Below are positions 47,320 through 56,296 of a stretch of 64,000 nt of DNA, piece by piece; positions within the stretch are counted from its first letter, which is position 1, and each line of letters starts with the position of its first letter. The notes beneath the pieces are model-generated. The model made no database searches. It had not been told where the DNA came from and saw only the letters and a program-made list of their open reading frames with translations. Source of the stretch: Thermopolyspora sp044507605. GTDB lineage: Bacteria > Actinomycetota > Actinomycetes > Streptosporangiales > Streptosporangiaceae. The stretch spans positions 9,418-73,417 of the forward strand of contig JBIQJI010000022.1 of NCBI GenBank assembly GCA_044507605.1, in the 5' to 3' direction. Position numbers and translations under genes: made by a program.

Positions 47320-47940
47320 TCAGCGGACGCTGAGCGCGCGCAGCGCCGCCTTGAGCAACGCCGCGACGTCCGGTGCGCGACCCGCGGCGTGCGCCTCGTC
47401 GGCCAGCGGGGCGATCTCCGCCACCGCCTCGTCGGCGTCCCTGGCCGAGTAGCCGAGGCCGACCAGCCCCGAGTGCACCTGCTCGCGCCAGGGAGGCGCC
47501 GCGGCCTGCCCGTTGATGGCGGCGTTGACGGCCGCCTCGGAGGCGCCCAGCTTGTTCTTCAGCTCCAGCACGATGCGCTGGGCGCCCTTCTGCCCGATGC
47601 CGGGCACCTGGGTGAGCGCCTTCAGGTCGGCGCTCGCCACGGCCAGCCGCAGGGCCGCCGGGGTGTGCACCGCCAGCATCGCGAGGGCCAGCCGCGGGCC
47701 GACGCCGCTCGCCGTCTGCAGCAGCTCGAACACGGTGCGTTCGTCGTCGTCGGCGAAACCGTACAGGGTGAGGGACTCCTCGCGGACCACCAGCGAGGTG
47801 GCGAGCCGGGCCTGCTCCCCCACGCGCAGCGTGGCGAGCGTGCCCGGCGTGCAGTGCACCAGCACGCCCACGCCGCCGACCTCGATGACGGCGCCGTCCG
47901 GGGCGATGGACGCCACCCGCCCGGCGACTGAAGCGATCAC
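47320..47940 (-). CDS. ruvA: Holliday junction DNA-binding protein RuvA
   Basis: RuvA tetramers hold the four-way junction and recruit RuvB. The 206-residue protein starts MIASVAGRVASIAPDGAVIE with an OB domain, then two helix-hairpin-helix motifs (TASGVGPRLALAML, TQVPGIGQKGAQRIVLELKN) and a flexible link to the C-terminal domain that contacts RuvB (VHSGLVGLGYSARDADEAVA). GTG 47940 overlaps the ruvC stop by four bases (GTGA). Confidence 0.97.
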   Translation of the reverse strand: MIASVAGRVASIAPDGAVIEVGGVGVLVHCTPGTLATLRVGEQARLATSLVVREESLTLYGFADDDERTVFELLQTASGVGPRLALAMLAVHTPAALRLAVASADLKALTQVPGIGQKGAQRIVLELKNKLGASEAAVNAAINGQAAAPPWREQVHSGLVGLGYSARDADEAVAEIAPLADEAHAAGRAPDVAALLKAALRALSVR

Positions 47941-48473
47941 GGCACGGTCCTCCTCTGGGCGGCCTTCGCACGCGCGGCGGCCTCGGCGATGCGGGAGGTG
48001 GCGCCACCCCGCCACACGTGGCAGATCGCGAGCGCGAGCGCGTCGGCGGCGTCGGCGGGGCGGGGCGGGGCGTCGAGGCGCAGCAGCCGGGTCACCATGG
48101 CGCCGATCTGTGCCTTGCCGGCGTTGCCGTAGCCCGTGATGGCCGCCTTGACCTCGCTCGGCGTGTGCAGGGCGACGGGCAGCGAACGCCGGGCCGCGCA
48201 GGTGATGGCGACCGCCGAGGCCTGCGCGGTGCCCATCACGGTGCGGATGTTGACCTGGGCGAAGACCCGCTCGACGGCGACCGCCTCGGGCCGCACCTCG
48301 TCGAGCCACGCCTCGATCTCGGCCTCGATCGCGACGAGCCGGACGCCGATGTCATCGCCGGGGCTGGTGCGGGCCACGCCCACCTTGACGAGGGAGAGCG
48401 GGGCTCCGGGCCGGCCCTCGACGGCGCCCAGACCACACCTGGTCAGGCCAGGATCGACCCCCATCACCCGCAC
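47937..48473 (-). CDS. ruvC: Crossover junction endodeoxyribonuclease RuvC
   Basis: RuvC cuts Holliday junctions. The 178-residue protein carries the acidic catalytic residues in MGVDPGLTRCGLG, VAVERVFAQVN and DAADALALAICH. GTG 48473 has GGAGGG only 3 bases ahead, so GTG 48467 or ATG 48464 may be used instead; the protein is functional either way. It overlaps ruvA and follows yebC by 81 bases. Confidence 0.96.
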   Translation of the reverse strand: MRVMGVDPGLTRCGLGAVEGRPGAPLSLVKVGVARTSPGDDIGVRLVAIEAEIEAWLDEVRPEAVAVERVFAQVNIRTVMGTAQASAVAITCAARRSLPVALHTPSEVKAAITGYGNAGKAQIGAMVTRLLRLDAPPRPADAADALALAICHVWRGGATSRIAEAAARAKAAQRRTVP

Positions 48474-48554
48474 GAACCCTCCCGGACCATCTCATTTCAG
48501 CGAACACGCGTTCGGCTACAGGAGACGATACAGCGCGGCGGAGATCGGCGCGGG

Positions 48555-49310
48555 TCAGGCGTTGATCTTCTCCATGACGTCGTCGGGGACGTCGAAGTTG
48601 GCGTAGACGTTCTGCACGTCGTCGCTGTCTTCGAGCGCGTCGATCAGCCGGAAGACCTTCCTGGCGCCCTCTTCGTCGAGCGGCACGCTCATCGAGGGCA
48701 GGAACGACGCCTCGGCCGACTCGTAGTCGATGCCGGCATCCTGCAGCGCCTTGCGCACCGACACCAGGTCGCTCGCCTCCGAGACCACCTCGAAGGACTC
48801 GCCGAGGTCGTTGACCTCCTCGGCGCCGGCCTCGAGCACCGCCGCGAGCACGTCGTCTTCGGTCAGCCCGCCGGTCTTGGGGACGATCACGACGCCCTTG
48901 CGGTTGAACATGTACGACACCGAGCCGGGGTCGGCCATCGAGCCGCCGTTGCGGGTCATCGCGACCCTGACCTCGGAGGCCGCGCGGTTGCGGTTGTCGG
49001 TGAGGCACTCGATCAGCACGGCGACGCCGCCGGGCGCATAGCCTTCGTACGTGATCGTCTGGTAATCGGCTCCGCCGGCCTCCAGCCCGCCGCCGCGCTT
49101 GCGGGCCCGCTCGATGTTGTCGATGGGCACGGAGTTCTTCCGGGCCTTCTGGATGGCGTCGTACAGGGTCGGGTTGCCATCAGGGTCGGGACCGCCGGTC
49201 CGGGCGGCAACCTCGACGTTCTTGATGAGCTTGGCGAACAGCTTGCCGCGCTTCGCGTCGACCACGGCCTTCTTGTGCTTCGTCGTCGCCCATTTGGAGT
49301 GGCCGGACAT
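48555..49310 (-). CDS. yebC: YebC/PmpR-family regulatory protein
   Basis: YebC proteins act as DNA-binding regulators in some bacteria and, in recent work, as translation factors that help ribosomes pass proline stretches. The 251-residue product begins MSGHSKWATTKHKKAVVDAK and has GVAVLIECLTDNRNRAASEV and FNRKGVVIVPKTGGLTEDDV. GGGGAG lies 8 bases ahead of ATG 49310. It sits between pdxT and ruvC as in other actinobacteria. Confidence 0.95.
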   Translation of the reverse strand: MSGHSKWATTKHKKAVVDAKRGKLFAKLIKNVEVAARTGGPDPDGNPTLYDAIQKARKNSVPIDNIERARKRGGGLEAGGADYQTITYEGYAPGGVAVLIECLTDNRNRAASEVRVAMTRNGGSMADPGSVSYMFNRKGVVIVPKTGGLTEDDVLAAVLEAGAEEVNDLGESFEVVSEASDLVSVRKALQDAGIDYESAEASFLPSMSVPLDEEGARKVFRLIDALEDSDDVQNVYANFDVPDDVMEKINA

Positions 49311-49375
49311 CGCCTGAAGCTCCCCTTCTCGTTGCTGTCGGCTCGCTCGATCGACGCGCCGGTCTGGCCCGCGAT

Positions 49376-49972
49376 CTAGGCTCGCCGTACTAGATCGACG
49401 AAATACGAATGCACCCGCCCGTCCCCGGTGAGCTCGGGATGAAATGACGTCGCGAGCAGTGGCCCCTGGCGGACCGCGACGATCCTATCGCCAGGCGCGG
49501 CCCGGCCCAGCACCTCTACGCCCGGGCCGACCCGTTCGACCCAGGGGGCGCGGATGAACACCGCCCGCACCGGCCCGAGCCCGGCGAAGTCGATGTCCGT
49601 CTCGAACGAGTCGATCTGGCGGCCGAAGGCGTTGCGCCTGACCTCCATGTCGATGCCGCCGAGGGTCTGCTGCCCTTCGACGCCGCCCGTGATGTGGTCG
49701 GCCAGCATGATCATGCCCGCGCAGGACCCGAACGCCGGCATGCCGGCCTTGATGCGCAGCCGCAGCGGCTCCAGCAGGTCGAAGGTGTCGGCGAGCTTCC
49801 ACATCGTCGTGGACTCGCCGCCGGGGATCACCAGCGCGTGGACGGCCGCCAGCTCCGCCGGGCGGCGCACCGCGAGCGCCCTGGCACCTGCGGCCTCCAG
49901 GGCCCGCACGTGCTCGCGCACGTCGCCCTGGAGGGCGAGCACACCGATCAGCGGGGGCGGCGTCGTTGGCAC
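49376..49972 (-). CDS. pdxT: Pyridoxal 5'-phosphate synthase glutaminase subunit PdxT
   Basis: PdxT releases ammonia from glutamine and passes it to PdxS to make pyridoxal phosphate. The 198-residue protein is a class I glutaminase: LIGVLALQGDVREHVRALEA at the start, IPGGESTTMWKLAD, catalytic Cys in GSCAGMIMLAD, and the His/Glu pair in SFHPELTGD. GTG 49972 has GAAGGGA 8 bases ahead; the longer frame to 50041 lacks a site. A MarR-type gene separates it from pdxS. Confidence 0.96.
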   Translation of the reverse strand: MPTTPPPLIGVLALQGDVREHVRALEAAGARALAVRRPAELAAVHALVIPGGESTTMWKLADTFDLLEPLRLRIKAGMPAFGSCAGMIMLADHITGGVEGQQTLGGIDMEVRRNAFGRQIDSFETDIDFAGLGPVRAVFIRAPWVERVGPGVEVLGRAAPGDRIVAVRQGPLLATSFHPELTGDGRVHSYFVDLVRRA

Positions 49973-50077
49973 AGGACAATTCCCTTCGAGGTGTCGTGGC
50001 GAGGTCGCCGGCCGCGGAAACCCGCGGCCATCGATGGACAACGTCGCGACGGGCGTGCTGCTTCCGGGCCGGCCCGG

Positions 50078-50503
50078 TCAGGGGCGGCCGAGTTTGGCCA
50101 GGGCCGGCAGGGCGCGGGCGATGTCGGCGCGCTCGGCCGGGGTCAGCTCGGCGAGCCGCGCGGTGAGGTAGGCGTACCTGATGCGCCTGGCCTCGTCGAG
50201 CCGGGCCCGGCCGAACTCGGTGAGGCCCACGGTGCGCACCCGGCCGTCGGCGGGGTCGACGGCGCGGACGACGAGGCCCGGTGTCTCCAGCCGGTTGACC
50301 AGTACGGTCATCGTGGGCAGCTGCACCCCGTGCTCCTCGGCGAGCTCGCTCATGCGGCGCGGGCCGTCCACCAGGGACACGAGCACGGCGAACTGCTGGC
50401 CGGTGATGGGCTGCCCGGCCATCGCGCGGCGCATCACCAGCACGACGTGGCGCAGCGCACGCGACAGGCCGGCGGCGAGGGTCACCGGGTCGTCGATCGT
50501 CAT
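50078..50503 (-). CDS. MarR-family transcriptional regulator
   Basis: The 141-residue protein has the winged-helix MarR plan: ITGQQFAVLVSLVDGPRRMS, ELAEEHGVQLPTMTVLVNRL (recognition helix), and a wing VRAVDPADGRVRTVGLTEFG. MarR proteins are dimeric repressors that respond to small phenolic or oxidising ligands. It is on the same strand between pdxS (50 bases upstream) and pdxT (105 bases downstream). A role in PLP control is possible from position only; actinobacterial PLP regulators are usually MocR/GntR-type PdxR. Confidence 0.85.
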   Translation of the reverse strand: MTIDDPVTLAAGLSRALRHVVLVMRRAMAGQPITGQQFAVLVSLVDGPRRMSELAEEHGVQLPTMTVLVNRLETPGLVVRAVDPADGRVRTVGLTEFGRARLDEARRIRYAYLTARLAELTPAERADIARALPALAKLGRP

Positions 50504-50552
50504 ACCAGGTCAGACTAATCCGGTGCGGCCCGGCGCCGTTGGCCCGCCCGGG

Positions 50553-51476
50553 TCACCAACCCCGGGTGGCCAGCCGCTCGGACTCGGGCAGGGCCGACAC
50601 GTTGATGCCGACCATGGCCTCGCCGAGACCGCGCGACACCTTGGCGATCACGTCGGGGTCGTCGTGGAAGGTCGTGGCCTTGACGATGGCGGCCGCGCGC
50701 TTGGCGGGGTCGCCCGACTTGAAGATGCCCGAGCCCACGAACACGCCCTCGGCGCCGAGCTGCATCATCATGGCGGCGTCGGCCGGGGTCGCGATGCCGC
50801 CTGCGGTGAACAGCACGACGGGCAGCTTGCCCGTGCGGGCGATCTCGGCGACGAGTTCGTACGGCGCCCGCAGCTCCTTGGCGGCGGCGTACAGCTCGGT
50901 CTCGTCGAGGGTGGTCAGCCGGCGCAGGTCGGCGCGGATCGCCCGCATGTGGCGGGTGGCCTCGACGACGTTGCCGGTGCCGGCCTCGCCCTTGGAGCGG
51001 ATCATGGCCGCGCCCTCGGAGATGCGGCGCAGCGCCTCGCCGAGGTTGGTGGCGCCGCACACGAACGGCACGGTGAACGCCCACTTGTCGATGTGGTTGG
51101 CTTCGTCGGCCGGGGTGAGCACCTCGGACTCGTCGATGTAGTCGACGCCGAGGGCCTGGAGCACCTGGGCCTCGACGAAGTGGCCGATGCGGGCCTTGGC
51201 CATCACCGGGATCGACACGGCGTTGATGATGCCCTCGATCATGTCAGGGTCGCTCATGCGCGCGACGCCGCCCTGGGCGCGGATGTCGGCCGGCACCCGC
51301 TCAAGGGCCATGACGGCGACGGCGCCGGCGTCTTCGGCGATCTTGGCCTGCTCGGGGGTGACGACGTCCATGATGACGCCGCCCTTGAGCATCTCGGCCA
51401 TGCCGCGCTTCACCCTGGCCGTGCCCGGCTCACGGCCTGGAGCGCTGCTGGGGACTTCGGGAGTGCTGCTGGACAC
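50553..51476 (-). CDS. pdxS: Pyridoxal 5'-phosphate synthase subunit PdxS
   Basis: PdxS builds the PLP ring from ribose 5-phosphate, glyceraldehyde 3-phosphate and ammonia. The 307-residue TIM-barrel protein has VKRGMAEMLKGGVIMDVVTP, catalytic lysines in PVMAKARIGHFVEAQ, VDYIDESEVLTPADE, VVLFTAGGIATPADAAMMMQ and GVFVGSGIFKSGDP. GTG 51476 is the start. Low-complexity residues at the start (SSSTPEVPSSAPG) are typical for actinobacteria. Confidence 0.97.
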   Translation of the reverse strand: MSSSTPEVPSSAPGREPGTARVKRGMAEMLKGGVIMDVVTPEQAKIAEDAGAVAVMALERVPADIRAQGGVARMSDPDMIEGIINAVSIPVMAKARIGHFVEAQVLQALGVDYIDESEVLTPADEANHIDKWAFTVPFVCGATNLGEALRRISEGAAMIRSKGEAGTGNVVEATRHMRAIRADLRRLTTLDETELYAAAKELRAPYELVAEIARTGKLPVVLFTAGGIATPADAAMMMQLGAEGVFVGSGIFKSGDPAKRAAAIVKATTFHDDPDVIAKVSRGLGEAMVGINVSALPESERLATRGW

Positions 51477-51656
51477 GGTGATACCTCACGTCGCACGGCT
51501 TCGGGGTTGTTCAGCATCAAGGATACGTGGCCCGCGATCTGATTACGGCCCGGCCACAATGTCAGAGTCGCGGGCCTGTTCTGTACGCCATGTCCGACCG
51601 GCGGACGGTGCCGGCCGGCAGCGTTTCCGGCCGGTGCGCGGCGTCTGGCGGGGCGG

Positions 51657-52676
51657 CTAGGGCGCGACCGGCTTGCGGGCCGCCAGCACCACCCAGACCT
51701 GTCCCCTGCTGAACGTCATCGGCTCGCCGGACGGGGTGGTGTAGGTGGTGCCCTCCTTCTCTGAGGGGCGCGACCAGCGGGCCTGGTAGGCCTTGCCGTC
51801 GCGCAGCACGACCGCCTTGCCCTTGCCGACGCTGCCGATCAGCGGCGTGTAGCTGCCGGTGAAGTCGTGGAACTGGGAACGGGTGGTCTTGACCCACTGC
51901 ACGACGATGGTCGGGGCGCCCTGCTGACCGCCCTCGGCGGCCATGTCCTTGACGCCGTCCTGCCAGACCAGCCAGCGCTCCTGGGCGGCCGACCAGCGGA
52001 AGGTGAATTTCGCGGCGGGGTACTTCACGGTGAACGACTTGCGCGCGACGCCGCCTTCGGGGGCGTCGCCGAACACGAAGCCGATGTCCTTGGCCTTGCT
52101 CGCCTCGGGGGCGCTGCTCAGCAGCTTCTTGGTCCGGGCGAACAGGTTGTACGGCGCCACGCGCCCGGGCTGGCGGAAGTAGGCCCCCGGGGCCGCGCTG
52201 TCGGAGACGTCGAACAGCGACGCCTTCTGCACGAACGGGATCATCTTGCTCTGCACGCCGGAGTAGGCGAGCGCGGGCTTGCCGAACTGCGGCAGGATGT
52301 GCAGGTCGGAGATGCGCGCGCTGCGCACCGGGCCCACCTTGGCCGGCAGCCTGGTCGAGAAGATCGCCATGAGGCGGGTCAGGCCGCCTTCGACCTGCTC
52401 GACGTACACGATGTCGGCGCTGCGCAGGCCCATCTGCGGCTTGCCGGCCTTGGTGTTCTCGATCTTGACGGCGAGCACGGGCTTGCGGCTCTCGATGGGC
52501 TGCCCGGTGAACGGGTGCGACGGCGGCGGGGTCGTCTCCGCCGGGGCCTGCGACTCCGACGCGGCCGAGGGCCGCGCGGCGCCGCCGCTGGGCTCGGCGG
52601 AGGACGAGCAGGCCACCGTGGGGGCGAGAACGGCCCCGGTGGCCAGTGCGACACCTACCACCCGTTTTACGTGCAT
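51657..52676 (-). CDS. DUF3048-domain (YerB-like) lipoprotein
   Basis: The 339-residue protein has a signal peptide ending in the lipobox LAPTVAC, a Ser/Pro/Ala linker and the DUF3048 domain. That domain shows VLAVKIENTKAGKPQMGLRS, ADIVYVEQVEGGLTRLMAIF, PVRSARISDLHILPQFGKPA and GKGKAVVLRDGKAYQARWSR. It is predicted to sit on the outer membrane face; function is unknown. GGGAGGAG lies 7 bases ahead of the ATG. The gene is the last of the minus-strand run that starts at pgsA. Confidence 0.9.
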   Translation of the reverse strand: MHVKRVVGVALATGAVLAPTVACSSSAEPSGGAARPSAASESQAPAETTPPPSHPFTGQPIESRKPVLAVKIENTKAGKPQMGLRSADIVYVEQVEGGLTRLMAIFSTRLPAKVGPVRSARISDLHILPQFGKPALAYSGVQSKMIPFVQKASLFDVSDSAAPGAYFRQPGRVAPYNLFARTKKLLSSAPEASKAKDIGFVFGDAPEGGVARKSFTVKYPAAKFTFRWSAAQERWLVWQDGVKDMAAEGGQQGAPTIVVQWVKTTRSQFHDFTGSYTPLIGSVGKGKAVVLRDGKAYQARWSRPSEKEGTTYTTPSGEPMTFSRGQVWVVLAARKPVAP

Positions 52677-52743
52677 CGCACTACTCCTCCCGAGTTGACA
52701 GGAAATCGGGAAGAGCTTAGCGACGTCCGGCTACATCTCGTGA

Positions 52744-53283
52744 CTACTTCTCCGTCGCGAACGTCTTCGGCGGATCATCGTCGATCTCGAAGAAGCCCGG
52801 GTACTCGGTGTGCCCCGCGAGCCGGAGCACCCGCGCCAGCCACCGCCGCTGCGCCGTCCGCGTCACCCCCACGGCGTTGTTGTAGAAGCGGCGGGAGTAG
52901 ACCACCTTGGCCACCGCGGCGTCGAGCTCCTCCATGAGCTCCCGCCCCGCCGGGGTCTCCGACAGCCGCTCGCGGAACCTGTCCTGGTCCGCCACCGCGC
53001 GCAGCGTCCGCGACAGGTCGCTCTCGGCGTGCTCGCGCTCGTCCGGCCCCGCCGTGCGGGCCTCGTGGGCCGCGGCCGCCAGCACCAGGCTCGTCGCGGG
53101 GTCCAGGAAGCGCGACGCCGCGAGCTCCAGGCAGACCGCCGCCCGCCGCACCAGGGCGGCGTCGATCGCCTCACGCGCCGTCTCCAGGCGGATGTGCAGC
53201 CGGTCCAGCCGACCGGCCCGCCACGAGATGTACACGGCCACGAGTACGACCACCACGGCCGCCCACCATGCCCAGCTGCTCAT
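52744..53283 (-). CDS. LemA-like membrane protein
   Basis: The 179-residue protein has one N-terminal helix (WAWWAAVVVVLVAVYISW), then long helices (LETAREAIDAALVRRAAVCL, LAAAAHEARTAGPDEREHAE) like LemA family four-helix bundles, ending in an aromatic tail (FYNNAVGVTRTAQRRW). Actinobacteria keep such a gene beside pimA. Function is unknown. GGAGAGG lies ahead of the ATG, 47 bases after the pimA stop. Confidence 0.75.
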   Translation of the reverse strand: MSSWAWWAAVVVVLVAVYISWRAGRLDRLHIRLETAREAIDAALVRRAAVCLELAASRFLDPATSLVLAAAAHEARTAGPDEREHAESDLSRTLRAVADQDRFRERLSETPAGRELMEELDAAVAKVVYSRRFYNNAVGVTRTAQRRWLARVLRLAGHTEYPGFFEIDDDPPKTFATEK

Positions 53284-53329
53284 GCGCCCTCTCCGCCGTG
53301 CCGTTCGCGGCAGTCGCCCGTGAGCGCCG

Positions 53330-54469
53330 TCATGAGCGCTCGTCCTCCGTCACCCCGGCCGCGCGGGCCGTGACCGTCTCGTAGACCCGCAGCACGTCAC
53401 GCGCCACCGTCGACCAGTCGTACTTGCGCACCGCCAGCCGCGCCTCGTCGGCCAGCTTGGCGCGGCGCGCCGGGTCGTCGAGCAGCGCGGCCGCCTGCCG
53501 CGCCAGGTCGTCCGGGTCGCCGTTGCGGAACAGCGCCCCCGCCTGGCCCTCGCCCAGCACCCGCCGGAACGCCGGGATGTCGCTCGCCAGCACGGTGGCC
53601 CCGGCCGCCATCGCCTCGGCCAGCACGATGCCGAAGCTCTCGCCGTGGGTGTTGGGCGCGCAGAACACGTCGACCGAGTGGTACGCCCGCACCTTGTCGG
53701 CCTCGCTCACCATGCCGAGCAGCACGACCCGGTCGCGGAGCTCCGGCGGCACCCGCTCGCGCACCTCGCCGGCGTCGCCGCGCCCCACGAGCAGCAGCCG
53801 CAGCGCCGGCCGGTCGGGCGCGAGCCGCGCGAACGCGTCGAGCAGCAGCGGCAGGCCCTTGCGCGGCTCGTCCATGCGGCCGAGGAAGCCGATCACCTCG
53901 CCCCGCTCCTCCGGCTCCCAGCCGGGCAGCGGGCCGCCGTCGGCGTAGCGGTCGACCATGACGCCGTTGGGGATCAGCACGGCGTCGCCGCCGATGTGCT
54001 CGACGAGGGTCTTGCGGGCGGCGTCGGACACCACGATGCGGCCGCTGATCTTCTCCAGCGCGGTCTGCAGGATGGGCGCCGCCACCGACAGCGCGCGCGA
54101 CCGCCCGACCGAGGAGTGGAACGTCGCCACGATCGGCCCGCGCGCGACCCAGCACGCCAGCAGCCCCACCGACGGCACCTGCGGCTCGTGCACGTGCAGC
54201 ACGTCGAAGCGGCCCTCGCGGATCCACCTGCGCACCCGGTTCGCCGACAGGAACCCGAACGCCAGCCGGGCCACCGACCCGTTGTACGGCACCGGCACGG
54301 CGCGCCCGGCGGAGGTGACGTAGCCGGGCAGCGGGGCGTCATCGGCCGCGGGGGCGATGACCGAGACGTGGTGCCCGATGTCGCGCAGCGCCTCGGCGAG
54401 GTCGCGCACGTGGGCCGCGACGCCGCCGGGGACCTCCCAGGTGTAGGGGCAGACGATGCCGATCCTCAT
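53330..54469 (-). CDS. pimA: Phosphatidylinositol alpha-mannosyltransferase PimA
   Basis: PimA adds the first mannose from GDP-mannose to phosphatidylinositol on the cytoplasmic face. The 379-residue GT4 enzyme starts MRIGIVCPYTWEVPGGVAAH with the typical G-rich acceptor loop, has HVHEPQVPSVGLLA, and the donor motif GESFGIVLAEAMAAG (E-x7-E). The start ATG overlaps patA by four bases. pgsA–patA–pimA order is that of mycobacteria and Streptomyces. Confidence 0.95.
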   Translation of the reverse strand: MRIGIVCPYTWEVPGGVAAHVRDLAEALRDIGHHVSVIAPAADDAPLPGYVTSAGRAVPVPYNGSVARLAFGFLSANRVRRWIREGRFDVLHVHEPQVPSVGLLACWVARGPIVATFHSSVGRSRALSVAAPILQTALEKISGRIVVSDAARKTLVEHIGGDAVLIPNGVMVDRYADGGPLPGWEPEERGEVIGFLGRMDEPRKGLPLLLDAFARLAPDRPALRLLLVGRGDAGEVRERVPPELRDRVVLLGMVSEADKVRAYHSVDVFCAPNTHGESFGIVLAEAMAAGATVLASDIPAFRRVLGEGQAGALFRNGDPDDLARQAAALLDDPARRAKLADEARLAVRKYDWSTVARDVLRVYETVTARAAGVTEDERS

Positions 54470-55395
54470 CGGGTCCTCGCCTCCGCACCGGTCGGCGACG
54501 GGGCGAGGTCGTCGAGCCACAGCCGCTGCATCATGTGCCAGTCCTCGGGATGCTCGGCGATGCCCTTCTCGAACACCTCGGCCATCGCCTGGGTCATGGC
54601 GGCGACCTTCGCCCTGCGGTCGCCGCCGGTCGGCACGGGGATCTCGTCCCACACGCGGGCCCCCCAGTCGCGGCCCTCGTACCAGAGGGTGACGGGCAGC
54701 AGCGCCGCGCCGGTCTGGACGGCGAGCAGCGCCGGGCCCGGCGCCATGCGGGCCCGCGCGCCGAAGAAGGTGACCTCGACCCCGGAGGAGGTCAGGTCGC
54801 GGTCGGCCGGCAGGCAGACGACCCGGCCGGCGCGCAGCCGCTGCGCGAGGGTGCCGAAGGCCCGGGCGCTGCCGCCGCCCCGCTCGGTGAGCGGCAGCAC
54901 CTCCATGCCGAGGCCCTCCCGGAACGCCACGAAGCGTTCGTACAGCGACTCGGGCCGCAGCCGCTCCATGACGGTCGTGAACGGGTGGCCGGTGTGCGCG
55001 AGCCAGGCCCCCGCGTGGTCCCAGTTGCCCATGTGGGGCAGCGCGAGCACCGCGCCGCGGCCGGCCGCGACCGCGTCGAAGATCGCCTGCTCACCGGTGA
55101 TCCGCATGCCGCCGACGACGCGGTCGCGGCTCATGGCGGGCAGCCGCAGCGCCTCCATCCAGTAGCGCATGTACGAGCGCACGCCCGCGCGGGCGAGCGC
55201 CCGGACCCGCGGGTCGCCGGGGTCGGTCCCGGTGACCCGGGCGAGGTTGGACTCAAGACGGCGGACCGATGGGCCCCGGCGGCGCCACATGCGGTCGGCG
55301 ACCAGGCGGAAGACCCAGGCGGTGAGCCGTTGTGGCAGGCGCGGCACCAGATGCCAGCCGACGATCAGCACGGCCGCGACAAGGCGGTCCTTCAG
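54466..55395 (-). CDS. patA: Phosphatidylinositol mannoside acyltransferase PatA
   Basis: PatA acylates the first mannose of phosphatidylinositol mannoside. The protein is an HTRB/LpxL-type acyltransferase with a catalytic HxxxxD-like motif in LALPHMGNWDHAGAWLAH, and FGARARMAPGPALLAVQTGA later. The GTG at 55371 has no ribosome site. A CTG eight codons upstream (55395) adds MKDRLVAA, the usual family start, and has GGGGGG about 9 bases ahead; a stop lies just beyond. I favour CTG, giving about 309 residues. The 3' end overlaps pimA by four bases. Confidence 0.9.
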   Translation of the reverse strand: MKDRLVAAVLIVGWHLVPRLPQRLTAWVFRLVADRMWRRRGPSVRRLESNLARVTGTDPGDPRVRALARAGVRSYMRYWMEALRLPAMSRDRVVGGMRITGEQAIFDAVAAGRGAVLALPHMGNWDHAGAWLAHTGHPFTTVMERLRPESLYERFVAFREGLGMEVLPLTERGGGSARAFGTLAQRLRAGRVVCLPADRDLTSSGVEVTFFGARARMAPGPALLAVQTGAALLPVTLWYEGRDWGARVWDEIPVPTGGDRRAKVAAMTQAMAEVFEKGIAEHPEDWHMMQRLWLDDLAPSPTGAEARTR

Positions 55396-55482
55396 CGCCG
55401 TTCACCCCCCGTCGGCCGGTGTGGTCGCGAGCCCGGCCGCGACACGTGACCCCCGGCGCTCGGTCTTGGCCTTCCCTTGGCC

Positions 55483-56136
55483 TCATTCTGGCACCGCTTG
55501 CCGGTAGACGTGCAGGACTCGCTGCCCGACGGTGAAGGCCGTGGCCGCCGCCAGGAGCCACAGGCCGATCGCCAGGACGTACGGAACGCCGAGCCCGTCG
55601 AGCCCGGCGGCGACCAGCACGGTGATCAGCCGCTCGGTGCGCTCGGCGATGCCGACGTCGCACCTCATGCCGAGCCCTTCGGCGCGGGCCTTGGCGTACG
55701 ACACCAGGGTGCCGGCGACCAGGCAGAACAGCGCGACGCCCGCCAGCGCTCGCTGCCCGCTGAGCACGAACCAGAACACCAGGCCGGAGAAGACGGCGCC
55801 GTCGGCGACACGGTCGAGCGTGGAGTCGAGGAACGCCCCCCACGTGCTGCCGGTGCCGCCGCTGATGCGGGCGACCACGCCGTCGAGCATGTCGGCCAGG
55901 ACGAAGACCGTGATGACCACCGTGCCCCAGAACAGCCGGCCGAGGGGGAACAGGATCAGCGCGCCGGCGACGACCCCCAAGGTGCCGGTCGCCGTGACCA
56001 TGTTGGGGCTGACCCCATGGTCGGCGAGGAAACGGCCCAGCGGGGTGAGGACACGGGTCACGGCGGGGCGCAGGACGCTCAGCATCGCGTGGCGCCCGGA
56101 CTGGGTTCTCTCATGGCCCGACCGATCGTAGGCCAC
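55483..56136 (-). CDS. pgsA: Phosphatidylinositol phosphate synthase (CDP-alcohol phosphotransferase) PgsA1
   Basis: The enzyme joins CDP-diacylglycerol and inositol phosphate, the first step to phosphatidylinositol. The 217-residue protein has the family motif DMLDGVVARISGGTGS followed by GAFLDSTLDR (DxxDGxxAR…GxxxDxxxD) and six predicted helices. GTG 56136 has GAGGGG 7 bases ahead; the shorter start 56085 matches many homologues but has no site. It heads the pgsA–patA–pimA operon and is divergent from the EF-G-like gene. Confidence 0.93.
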   Translation of the reverse strand: MAYDRSGHERTQSGRHAMLSVLRPAVTRVLTPLGRFLADHGVSPNMVTATGTLGVVAGALILFPLGRLFWGTVVITVFVLADMLDGVVARISGGTGSTWGAFLDSTLDRVADGAVFSGLVFWFVLSGQRALAGVALFCLVAGTLVSYAKARAEGLGMRCDVGIAERTERLITVLVAAGLDGLGVPYVLAIGLWLLAAATAFTVGQRVLHVYRQAVPE

Positions 56137-56296
56137 GTGCGCGCCCCTCGGATATCCGGCACTCCCCCAGCACTTTTACCGTCGCCCTCTTGTGATGAAC
56201 GCCACATGGGTAAAGGGTGAACTACACGAGCGATGTGGACTTCGACCCGACAACGCGCGTCCCGCCAGGGACGCCCTCCGAGCACTGGGAGGCGAT

